DNA from: Aequorivita vladivostokensis
GTDB taxonomy: Bacteria; Bacteroidota; Bacteroidia; Flavobacteriales; Flavobacteriaceae
Assembly: GCF_000952855.1 (NCBI RefSeq)
Contig: NZ_JSVU01000001.1
Coordinates: 434,001-498,000 of the forward strand
Direction of reading: 5' to 3'
Length of the DNA stretch: 64,000 nt
A model generated the notes under the pieces. That model was not told where the DNA came from. It saw nothing but the letters and a program-made list of their open reading frames with translations, and made no database searches. This document shows, piece by piece, positions 35,340-42,907 of the stretch; position 1 is the stretch's first letter, and each line of letters starts with the position of its first letter. The translations under genes were made by a program, and so were the position numbers.

Positions 35340-36449
35340 ATGAAGCACTTTCTTTCCGTAATTTCAGTCCTATTTATAAGTCTTTCGCTTTTTTCCCAAG
35401 AAGAAGAATTGAAACCAATTTCACTGGAGGCAGATTTTTTCTACGGAAGTATTCTGGAGCACAATCCAGATATTGAGCACTTAATTACCGGACATCCCAC
35501 AGGTTTTATTCTTTCCTTTAATCGAAAAACCTATGGGTTTAACGAATGGGAACGCCGTTATAATTATCCCGATTGGGGTTTTACACTCGCATATCAAAAT
35601 ATGCACAACGAGTATTTGGGAAATGTAATTGGGGCCTATGGTCATATGAACTGGTATTTTTTAAAAAGGCACCTTATGCTGAGCGTTGGGCAGGGAATTG
35701 CATATTCTGCAATCCCTTATGATCAGGAAACAAATTACATCAACAATGCTTATGGCACACATTTATTGAGTACAACTATTTTAAAAGGAAATTTTGTGCG
35801 TGAAAACATTTGGAAGGGGCTGGGCCTTCACGCAGGTTTTACGGTTATCCACTATAGCAATGCCAATTTTAAAGCTCCGAACAACAGTACTAATTCATTT
35901 TTGTTAAATGCAGGGGTAAGTTATCAATTGGATTATAAGGAATTTCCAGAATACATTCATAAAGAAGATTCGCTCAGCAAAACCCACGCAGAAAGGTTTA
36001 AATACAACCTTGCTTTTAGAACAGGTATAAATGAAAGTGATGTAGTAGGTTTAGGGCAAGAGCCTTTTTATGTAATTTCAGCTTTTGTGGACAAACGCAT
36101 TAACTATAAAAGCACATTTACAGCTGGGGTAGATGTTTTCTTTTCTACTTTTTTGAAAGAATTGATCAACTATCGCTCAATTGCCTATCCAGAGGACGGA
36201 CTTTCGGGTGATGAAGATTATAAACGCGTTGGGGTATTTGTGGGCCACGAATGGCGTTTTAATAAAGTTGCGTTTATTTCGCAGTTGGGTTATTATGTAT
36301 ATTGGCCTTATGAATTTGAAAACCGTATTTATAACCGTTTAGGGCTTAAACGATATTTTTTCAACGATAAAATTTTTGCCGCCATAAGCGTTCATGCACA
36401 TTGGGCAAAAGCGGAAGCAGTTGAGTTTGGTGTAGGTTACAGATTGTAA
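35340..36449 (+). CDS. PagL-like acyloxyacyl hydrolase / lipid A deacylase, copy 2
   Basis: A 369-residue paralogue of the 33462-34556 product. The signal peptide is MKHFLSVISVLFISLSLFSQ. The catalytic-type motif is 'IHYSNANFKAPNNSTNSFLL', with His and Ser intact. Both copies keep the aromatic block 'YYVY' plus a 'P...FE.R.Y.R.GLK' near the C-terminus. Since both active sites are intact, the two may act on different acyl positions or under different conditions, which is inference. It is followed by the second head-GIN lipoprotein. Confidence 0.82.
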   Translation: MKHFLSVISVLFISLSLFSQEEELKPISLEADFFYGSILEHNPDIEHLITGHPTGFILSFNRKTYGFNEWERRYNYPDWGFTLAYQNMHNEYLGNVIGAYGHMNWYFLKRHLMLSVGQGIAYSAIPYDQETNYINNAYGTHLLSTTILKGNFVRENIWKGLGLHAGFTVIHYSNANFKAPNNSTNSFLLNAGVSYQLDYKEFPEYIHKEDSLSKTHAERFKYNLAFRTGINESDVVGLGQEPFYVISAFVDKRINYKSTFTAGVDVFFSTFLKELINYRSIAYPEDGLSGDEDYKRVGVFVGHEWRFNKVAFISQLGYYVYWPYEFENRIYNRLGLKRYFFNDKIFAAISVHAHWAKAEAVEFGVGYRL

Positions 36450-36477
36450 AAAATTCTGAAAATTTCAGAAAAAGATT

Positions 36478-37227
36478 ATGAAAAACATATTTTACTGCAT
36501 TTTGGTTTTGATTTTTACGGGCTGTAATTCAGAGTCGAGTTGGGATTGTATTCAGAATGCTGGAACTATCGTACAAAACGAAGTTACAGTGCCGCCCTTT
36601 ACTAAAATATTGGTTTGGGAGCGTACCAAGGTATTTATTCAACAGGGTGAAGAGCAAAAAGTGGTTATTGAAACAGGAGAAAGCCTTATGAATGATGTAG
36701 AAGTTACCGTAACCGATGGTAGACTTGAAATTCACAATAACAACAGTTGCAATTTGGTTCGTGATTACGAAATAACCAAGGTGTATATCACTTCGCCAAA
36801 CATAACCGAAATCCGCAGTAGCACTGGTTACCTTATTGAAAGTATCGGCGTGCTTCGGTATCCGTCGTTAACACTTTTGTCGGAAGATCAGCAAAACGAG
36901 GATCAGTATCACATTGACGGCGATTTTAAATTGAATTTGGATGTTCAGAGTTTAAGCGTCGTGGCCAATGGACTGTCCAAGTTTTATATAAAGGGAAGTG
37001 CTGCCAATACCAATTTTGGGCTCTACGCAGGCGATTGCAGGATTTTTGCTGAAAATTTAACCGTACAGAACCTCTATGTTTATCACCGAAGTACAGGCGA
37101 AATGGTAGTGAATCCACAATTGGCCATTCGTGGAAAAATTGTGAGTTTGGGCAATGTTATTTCCAAAAACAGACCTGCAATTGTTGAGGTCGAGGAACTG
37201 TATCGAGGGAAACTTATTTTTGAATAG
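36478..37227 (+). CDS. Head-GIN (DUF2807) lipoprotein, copy 2
   Basis: A 249-residue paralogue of the 34560-35312 product, with lipobox 'IFTGCNSESSWDCIQNAG' (lipidated Cys16) and conserved strings 'NSCNLVRDYEITKVYITSPN' and 'NPQLAIRGKIVSLGNVIS'. The 'WDC.Q' motif near the N-terminus is shared by both copies. Its 3' end overlaps the convergent gldA gene by 14 bp. Confidence 0.83.
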   Translation: MKNIFYCILVLIFTGCNSESSWDCIQNAGTIVQNEVTVPPFTKILVWERTKVFIQQGEEQKVVIETGESLMNDVEVTVTDGRLEIHNNNSCNLVRDYEITKVYITSPNITEIRSSTGYLIESIGVLRYPSLTLLSEDQQNEDQYHIDGDFKLNLDVQSLSVVANGLSKFYIKGSAANTNFGLYAGDCRIFAENLTVQNLYVYHRSTGEMVVNPQLAIRGKIVSLGNVISKNRPAIVEVEELYRGKLIFE

Positions 37228-38113
37228 TCAATTCAGAAAACAATTTTTCGAGCGTTGTATTTTTTTGGTGGAGCTGAAGTATTTTCAAGCCATTATCGTG
37301 TGCAAAATCGAAGACCTTTCCGCGCATATCCTGCTCGGTTTCAAAGTAAAGCTGATACACAAAACCGATGGAATTTTCAACTTTTTGAATCTTCGGAAGC
37401 TGTTGTAAAGCCACTTCTTCCACCCGATAATCAAATTCCACTTCAATAATCTGTTGCTGATTATTTTTTAAATCTGAAAGTTTTTTATCGAGCACTATTT
37501 CGCCTTTGTTTATAATTATTACGCGATCGCAAATGGCTTCCACTTCCTGCATAATGTGGGTGGAAAGCAAAACTGTTTTTTCCTTGCCCACGTTTTTTAT
37601 GAGTTGACGGATTTCAATCAATTGATTTGGATCCAAACCGGTAGTTGGTTCATCCAAAATCAAGACTTCGGGGTCGTGCAACAGCGCATTTGCAAGCCCA
37701 ACCCGTTGGCGATACCCTTTTGAAAGTTGGCCTATTTTTTTGTTCGCTTCGGGCGTTAAACCGGTTTTTTCAATAACGCTTTCAACCTCCGCTTTGGGAA
37801 TATTATAAATTCCCGCATTAAAAAGAAGGTATTCTCGAACATACATATCCAAATAAAGCGGATTGTGTTCGGGCAGATAGCCAACGCTTTTTTTTACGGA
37901 AATATCATCCTTCGTTACTTCAAAACCGTTCACGATCGCCACGCCTTCCGAAGCGGGAAGAAAGGTGGTCAAAATTTTCATCATTGTAGATTTTCCGGCG
38001 CCGTTCGGGCCCAGAAATCCTACGATTTCCCCTTTTTCTATGGTGAAGGAAACCTTGTTCAGCGCTTTTTGTTCGCCGTATGTTTTGGTTATATTTTCTA
38101 CTTTTATCGACAT
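37214..38113 (-). CDS. gldA: Gliding motility-associated ABC transporter ATP-binding protein GldA
   Basis: A 299-residue ABC ATPase. Walker A is 'GPNGAGKST' near residue 37, the signature is 'LSKGYRQRVGLANALLHDP', Walker B is 'VLILDEPTTGLDPNQ', and the H-loop is 'STHIMQEVEAICDR'. The C-terminal extension is typical for GldA, which works with GldF and GldG in an exporter linked to gliding. gldF/gldG are not adjacent here. A -7 box (TAGTTTTG, 38134-38127) sits just before the start. Confidence 0.9.
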   Translation of the reverse strand: MSIKVENITKTYGEQKALNKVSFTIEKGEIVGFLGPNGAGKSTMMKILTTFLPASEGVAIVNGFEVTKDDISVKKSVGYLPEHNPLYLDMYVREYLLFNAGIYNIPKAEVESVIEKTGLTPEANKKIGQLSKGYRQRVGLANALLHDPEVLILDEPTTGLDPNQLIEIRQLIKNVGKEKTVLLSTHIMQEVEAICDRVIIINKGEIVLDKKLSDLKNNQQQIIEVEFDYRVEEVALQQLPKIQKVENSIGFVYQLYFETEQDMRGKVFDFAHDNGLKILQLHQKNTTLEKLFSELTIQK

Positions 38114-38126
38114 ATTTTCAGAATAG

Positions 38127-38134
38127 CAAAACTA
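38127..38134 (-). promoter_or_regulatory. -7 box of gldA
   Basis: TAGTTTTG followed by C on the minus strand, 13 bp before the ATG at 38113, implies a very short leader. Confidence 0.5.
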
Positions 38135-38213
38135 CATAAATTTTCTTCTGAAGTGTTTGCACTTCGCGATTTAAAATTTTTCATAAAACGTTTTCCGCCT
38201 CACAATTATTGGC

Positions 38214-38221
38214 TACTTTAG
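38214..38221 (+). promoter_or_regulatory. -7-like box of the DAHP synthase leader transcript
   Basis: TACTTTAG, one base off the consensus, ends 5 bp before the leader-peptide ATG at 38227. The leader transcript would thus begin at or next to that ATG. Confidence 0.4.
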
Positions 38222-38226
38222 CGGCT

Positions 38227-38292
38227 ATGATTATGAAACCTATTTACAATTTTTCCAAGGCTTGGTGGCATATGTTCCAAAACATTCGCTAA
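38227..38292 (+). CDS. Aromatic-amino-acid leader peptide (attenuator peptide)
   Basis: A 21-codon reading frame reading MIMKPIYNFSKAWWHMFQNI then R and stop. It contains tandem Trp codons (38263-38268) plus Tyr and two Phe. It precedes an intrinsic terminator (38325-38350) and the DAHP synthase gene. TTGGGA (38293-38298), immediately after the stop codon, can pair around TCCCA (38330-38334) of the terminator's left arm. A ribosome stalled at the Trp codons would leave this antiterminator free; one that reaches the stop codon would cover it and allow termination. That is the logic of trp-type attenuation. The role is inferred from layout. Confidence 0.7.
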   Translation: MIMKPIYNFSKAWWHMFQNIR

Positions 38293-38324
38293 TTGGGATT
38301 ATTGTATTTTAAAATATACTTTTG

Positions 38325-38350
38325 AAAAGTCCCATATTGGGGCTTTTTTT
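38325..38350 (+). terminator. Attenuator terminator upstream of DAHP synthase
   Basis: AAAAGTCCC, loop ATATT, GGGGCTTTT and three more T: a 9-bp stem (one U-G pair) with a 7-T tail, ending 14 bp before the coding start at 38365. Confidence 0.85.
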
Positions 38351-38364
38351 ATGAAATTGATTTT

Positions 38365-39447
38365 ATGGAAAACAAAAAAGAACTGCGCAGTTGGTTAGAT
38401 GCCTTTGGGTTAAACCATCCACTTGTAATTGCGGGGCCTTGCAGTGCCGAAACTGAGGAGCAACTGCTGAAGATAGCACATCAATTGAAGGATACAGACA
38501 CCTCGGTGCTACGGGCCGGAATCTGGAAACCACGAACCCGTCCGGGCAATTTTGAGGGCGTTGGCGCCTTGGGCTTAAAATGGCTTCAAAGGGCAAAAGA
38601 AGAAACCGGATTGCTCACAACCACTGAAGTTGCGAACGCAAACCACGTAGATTTGGCACTAAAACACGATGTGGATATTCTGTGGATTGGCGCACGCACT
38701 ACGGTTTCGCCTTTTATTGTACAGGAAATTGCAGAGGCGGTTAAGGGAACCGATAAAATAATTTTGGTAAAGAATCCAGTGAACCCAGATTTGGCTCTGT
38801 GGTTGGGTGCTGTGGAACGATTTTATACCGCCGGAATAACCAAGCTCGGAGTAATCCACCGCGGTTTTTCTACTTATGAAAAAACGCGTTATCGCAACAA
38901 TCCCGAATGGCAGATTCCTATAGACCTTCAAAACACATTTCCAGATTTACCGCTTATTTTGGATCCCTCACACATTGCGGGCAAACGCGATATTATTTTT
39001 GACCTTTGCCAAACCGCGCTCGACCTAAATTATGATGGGTTGATGATAGAAACGCACTTTGACCCCGACAATGCTTGGAGCGATGCGAAACAGCAAATAA
39101 CGCCCCGGGCGTTGGACAAAATGACGGTTGATCTGAAAATCCGAAAGGTTGAAGGGGACGAAGCCGAATTCAATAATCAATTAAATACCATGCGCACGCA
39201 GATTGATTTAATTGACGATCAAATCATGGACATGTTGGGCAAACGGATGAAGATAGTTGACGGAATTGGCGCTTTGAAAAAGAAGAATAATGTTGCCATT
39301 TTACAGGTAAAACGATGGAATGAAGTTTTGGGACGTATGATTCTTGAGGGCGAACAGAACAAACTCAGGGAAGAATTTGTATTGAAAATTTACAAAGCCA
39401 TTCACCAAGAATCCATTAACCATCAGAAAAAGGTTATTAATGAGTAA
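38365..39447 (+). CDS. Bifunctional DAHP synthase / chorismate mutase (type II)
   Basis: A 360-residue fusion. Residues 1-265 form a type I DAHP synthase of the KDO8P-synthase-like (AroA-beta) group ('VIAGPCSAETEEQLL', 'RAGIWKPRTRPGNFEGVG', 'GVIHRGFSTYEKTRYRN', 'DPSHIAGKRD'). Residues about 275-355 form an AroQ chorismate mutase helical domain ('LNTMRTQIDLIDDQIMDMLG', 'KRMKIVDGIGALKK'). It catalyses the first shikimate step and the branch to prephenate, so control by aromatic amino acids is expected. The leader-peptide attenuator upstream fits this. rsgA follows 21 bp downstream. Confidence 0.93.
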   Translation: MENKKELRSWLDAFGLNHPLVIAGPCSAETEEQLLKIAHQLKDTDTSVLRAGIWKPRTRPGNFEGVGALGLKWLQRAKEETGLLTTTEVANANHVDLALKHDVDILWIGARTTVSPFIVQEIAEAVKGTDKIILVKNPVNPDLALWLGAVERFYTAGITKLGVIHRGFSTYEKTRYRNNPEWQIPIDLQNTFPDLPLILDPSHIAGKRDIIFDLCQTALDLNYDGLMIETHFDPDNAWSDAKQQITPRALDKMTVDLKIRKVEGDEAEFNNQLNTMRTQIDLIDDQIMDMLGKRMKIVDGIGALKKKNNVAILQVKRWNEVLGRMILEGEQNKLREEFVLKIYKAIHQESINHQKKVINE

Positions 39448-39468
39448 AAAGTTTTGCAACTTTGCGAG

Positions 39469-40419
39469 ATGAAAGGCATCGTCTATAAATCTACCGGCAG
39501 CTGGTATTCCGTGAAAGCGGAAAATGGTACTTTTTACGATTGCCGTATAAAGGGTAAATTCCGAATTGGCGGTATTAAAAGCACAAATCCCGTTGCCGTG
39601 GGCGACCACGTAGATTTTGATATTGAAAAAAAAGGCGATGAAACCGTTGGGGTGATAAAACATATTGACGAACGTGAAAATTACATCATCCGTAAATCTG
39701 TAAACCTTTCCAAACAAACTCACATCATTGCCGCGAATATTGACGTTGCTTTTCTGCTTATAACGTTGAACAACCCGCCCACATTCACCACTTTTATCGA
39801 TCGTTTTTTGGTAACTGCGGAGGCGTATCACATTAAAGCTGTGCTCCTTTTCAACAAAATTGACACCTACAACGAAGACGAATTATTAGAGATAAAATTC
39901 CTTGCAGCGCTTTACCGAAAGATAGGGTACGAGTGCATCGGAATTTCGGCAGTAACAGGGAAAAATATTGACAAGGTAAAAGCCATAATGAAAGAGAAGG
40001 TGACGATGTTTTCGGGCCACAGCGGCGTGGGGAAATCTACTTTAATCAACGCAATTGAACCCGACCTGGATTTAAGAACCTCAAAAATTTCTGAACAACA
40101 TTTGCAGGGGCAGCACACAACCACATTTGCAGAAATGTTCGATCTTTCCTTTGGCGGACAGATAATAGACACTCCCGGAATTAAGGGTTTTGGCGTGGTG
40201 GAAATGGACAAGGAAGAATTGGGCGATTATTTTCCAGAGTTTTTTGAACGGAAGGAAAATTGCAAATTTAACAATTGCCTTCATTTGGAAGAACCCCAAT
40301 GTGCGGTAAAGGAGGCGTTGGAAAATGAGGAAATAGCGTGGTCCCGCTATAAAAGCTATTTACAGATTTTGGAAGGGGAAGAGGATCACTTCAGAAAAGA
40401 TATATATAACGAAAAATAA
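39469..40419 (+). CDS. rsgA: Ribosome small subunit-dependent GTPase A
   Basis: RsgA checks late 30S assembly. The ATG at 39469 gives the usual OB-fold N-terminus (MKGIVYKSTGSWYSV), so an in-frame TTG at 39454 is rejected; the protein has 316 residues. It has the circularly permuted G-motif order: 'LFNKIDTY' (G4), then 'SGHSGVGKSTLIN'-type P-loop (G1), then 'DTPGIKGFG' (G3). The C-terminal zinc motif follows (Cys in 'NCKFNNCLHLEEPQC'). It is 21 bp behind the DAHP synthase gene. Confidence 0.96.
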   Translation: MKGIVYKSTGSWYSVKAENGTFYDCRIKGKFRIGGIKSTNPVAVGDHVDFDIEKKGDETVGVIKHIDERENYIIRKSVNLSKQTHIIAANIDVAFLLITLNNPPTFTTFIDRFLVTAEAYHIKAVLLFNKIDTYNEDELLEIKFLAALYRKIGYECIGISAVTGKNIDKVKAIMKEKVTMFSGHSGVGKSTLINAIEPDLDLRTSKISEQHLQGQHTTTFAEMFDLSFGGQIIDTPGIKGFGVVEMDKEELGDYFPEFFERKENCKFNNCLHLEEPQCAVKEALENEEIAWSRYKSYLQILEGEEDHFRKDIYNEK

Positions 40420-40474
40420 AAATTCCAAATCCCAAATTCCACTCAATAACCCTTAACTCTTAACAAATAACAGA
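40418..40474. repeat. AATTCCAAATC motifs followed by a TAACNNN heptamer array
   Basis: After the rsgA stop codon: AATTCCAAATCCCAAATTCC, then TAACCCT, TAACTCT, TAACAAA, TAACAGA in 7-base register (40447-40474), ending 1 bp before the dtd ATG. Confidence 0.8.
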
Positions 40475-40475
40475 G

Positions 40476-40928
40476 ATGCGCGCACTGATCCAAAGAGTAA
40501 AAAAAGCATCCGTGACTATTGAAGGAAAAATTTTTTCTGAAATAGAGCAGGGACTTCTCGTTCTATTGGGAATCGAAGCTGCGGACGCCCAAGAGGACAT
40601 TGACTGGTTAGCAGGAAAAATTGCTCGTTTGCGGATTTTTTCAGATGAAAACGAAACGATGAATCTGTCGGTGCAGGATATAAATGGCGACTGTTTGGTG
40701 GTTAGCCAATTCACGTTACACGCAAATACCAAAAAAGGAAATCGTCCTTCCTTTATAAATGCCGCCAAACCTGAAACAGCCATCCCGCTCTACGAAAAAT
40801 TTGTGCTTCAACTTGAAAATGAAACCAATACAAAAGTAAGGACGGGACGTTTCGGGGCTATGATGGAGGTTGCCCTAATCAATGACGGGCCGGTAACAAT
40901 CTGGATAGATTCAAAAAAAAGAGAATAA
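40476..40928 (+). CDS. dtd: D-aminoacyl-tRNA deacylase
   Basis: A 150-residue Dtd that removes D-amino acids from mischarged tRNA. The start 'MRALIQRVKKASVTIEGKIF', the cross-subunit 'SQFTLHANTKKGNRPSF' (Ser-Gln-Phe-Thr) and 'GRFGAMMEVALINDGPVTIW' with the Gly-cisPro-type loop region are the family signatures. A heptamer array occupies the space just before its start codon, leaving no room for a classical Shine-Dalgarno sequence. Confidence 0.96.
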   Translation: MRALIQRVKKASVTIEGKIFSEIEQGLLVLLGIEAADAQEDIDWLAGKIARLRIFSDENETMNLSVQDINGDCLVVSQFTLHANTKKGNRPSFINAAKPETAIPLYEKFVLQLENETNTKVRTGRFGAMMEVALINDGPVTIWIDSKKRE

Positions 40929-40990
40929 TCTCTTTAACTTTTTTTTAACCTTTCGGAAATTTTATATATTGCCAAGTGAAAAATTACTTT

Positions 40991-42892
40991 ATGAAAAAGA
41001 TTTTTTGCTTGGCATTCCTACTTTGCTCAGCTCATATATTTTCCCAAAAGGGGTATTCCATTGCTTCTATCCCAGAAGAATTGACCGAATATTCAAACAG
41101 TGTATTGCTTGATGAATTGGTAGAAATAGATGTGACCAACATCAATAAACTGAAAGAAAAAAAATATCGGGTCATTGCAGTACTGAACAAACTTGGCGAT
41201 AGAGATCCGCGACTGCATGAGTACTACGATTCAAATTCGCGTGTAAAGGATATTGAGGTTAGAATCTATAACGCCTTTGGAAAGGAAGTGGAACATTTCA
41301 AAAAAAAGGATTTTAGAGATGTGAGCAGGACGGGCTATAATATGTACACAGACTCACGAATGCTATATCTGAATTATACCCCTACTTCATACCCGTATAT
41401 CGCAGTTTTTGAGAGTGAAACGGAATCCGGTGATACAGCATTTTTGAGTCCGTGGATTCCATTAAAAGGCTATGCCGAAAGTGCGCAGAAAAGTGTACTG
41501 AAAATAAAATATGATCCTGCAAATAAGCCAAAATATAAGCCCCAAAATGTAGAGGGACTTGATATCGCCATTTCCGATACACCGGAGGAATTGATTTTCT
41601 CGGCGGCAAACCTAAAAGCTGTTCGGTACGAGGAGCACGGGCCTTTGATGAACAAAATATTCCCGAGTGTTTATGTTGCGCTCAACAACTTTAATTTAAA
41701 AGAAACCGTGGGTTCGGGTACAGACTGGCGAGAGTTTGGAATCTGGATGAACAAGAGCTTACTTTCTGATGTAGGCGATGTACCAGAGGGCTCGTTGGCA
41801 CGCGTAAAAAGTCTTGTAGCAAATGAAACTACCACGGAAGGAAAGGCCCGAAAAATATATCAATTTGTCCAGGATAAAGTGCGTTATATCAGCATCCAGA
41901 TTGGGATAGGAGGCTGGAAGCCTATGCCTGCCTCAGATGTGGATAAGCTCAGTTACGGGGATTGTAAGGCGTTGACGAATTACACAAAAGCCCTACTGGA
42001 CGCTGTAGGCGTACCTTCTTACTATACCGTGGTATATGGCGATAAGATAAAATGGGATATCATGGAAGATTTTTCCTCATTGCAGGGTAATCACGTAATT
42101 CTCGGAATACCCAATAATGATGAAATAACCTGGTTAGAATGTACCAGTCAGGATACGCCCTATGGATATATTGGGAAATTTACCAATGATAGAGATGTGC
42201 TGATGATAACGCCCGAAGGCGGTAAAATTGCACATACCAAAGTGTACGAAACAGAAGAAAACACACAAGAAAACAGCGCCAATGTTAGAATTGATGCCAA
42301 TGGTAATCTAACCGCAACCCTGAAAAGTGTATCCAAGGGCCTTCAATATGACGATGACTACATGCTGCCAAAAGAAAAACAGGAAGAATTGGATGAGCAC
42401 TACAAAAAGAAGTGGAATTACATCAATGGCTTTTCAATTACAGATATAAACCTCGATAATAACAGGGAAGAAGTGATATTTACGGAAGACTTATCCCTCA
42501 ACATCCCAAATTATGCAAATCCCGTAGGAAGCGATTATCTTTTTTGCGCCAATATTTTCAATCAAAACCAATACATTCCTCCGCGAATAGATAGCCGAAA
42601 ACAAAATCTTTATATAGCCAATGGCGCAATCGATATTGATACGATAACCGTGGAAATACCTGATAATTTAACGATTGAGGGCCTACCAGAGGCAACCGTT
42701 CTGGAAACCAAATTCGGAAAATATCAAATCGATTTTAATATATCATCAGATAACAAACTGACCTATACTCGTGAATTAATAATAAACAAAGGGGAATATC
42801 CATCTTCGGAATACGAAAACTTTAGGGATTTCCTCCGTTCTATTGCCAGATTGGACAAAACTAAAGTACTACTAAAACAGAATATTCAATAA
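40991..42892 (+). CDS. DUF3857 / transglutaminase-like domain protein, copy 1
   Basis: A secreted or periplasmic protein of 633 residues from the ATG at 40991, which gives signal peptide MKKIFCLAFLLCSAHIFSQ; a GTG lies in frame at 40976. DUF3857 covers about residues 50-210 ('YRVIAVLNKLGDRD'). A transglutaminase-like core lies at about 260-350, with Cys in 'KLSYGDCKALTNYTKALLDA' and His in 'GNHVILGIP', so the Cys-His-Asp triad appears intact. The last 200 residues form a beta domain (DUF3858-like). Function is unknown. A second member follows 15 bp downstream. Confidence 0.85.
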   Translation: MKKIFCLAFLLCSAHIFSQKGYSIASIPEELTEYSNSVLLDELVEIDVTNINKLKEKKYRVIAVLNKLGDRDPRLHEYYDSNSRVKDIEVRIYNAFGKEVEHFKKKDFRDVSRTGYNMYTDSRMLYLNYTPTSYPYIAVFESETESGDTAFLSPWIPLKGYAESAQKSVLKIKYDPANKPKYKPQNVEGLDIAISDTPEELIFSAANLKAVRYEEHGPLMNKIFPSVYVALNNFNLKETVGSGTDWREFGIWMNKSLLSDVGDVPEGSLARVKSLVANETTTEGKARKIYQFVQDKVRYISIQIGIGGWKPMPASDVDKLSYGDCKALTNYTKALLDAVGVPSYYTVVYGDKIKWDIMEDFSSLQGNHVILGIPNNDEITWLECTSQDTPYGYIGKFTNDRDVLMITPEGGKIAHTKVYETEENTQENSANVRIDANGNLTATLKSVSKGLQYDDDYMLPKEKQEELDEHYKKKWNYINGFSITDINLDNNREEVIFTEDLSLNIPNYANPVGSDYLFCANIFNQNQYIPPRIDSRKQNLYIANGAIDIDTITVEIPDNLTIEGLPEATVLETKFGKYQIDFNISSDNKLTYTRELIINKGEYPSSEYENFRDFLRSIARLDKTKVLLKQNIQ

Positions 42893-42907
42893 ACACCCTA
42901 AAATAAA

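Noticed and set aside
38351-38365. The ATG at 38351 as start of DAHP synthase
   Set aside because: It is out of frame with the enzyme; the conserved N-terminal region is in frame with the ATG at 38365.
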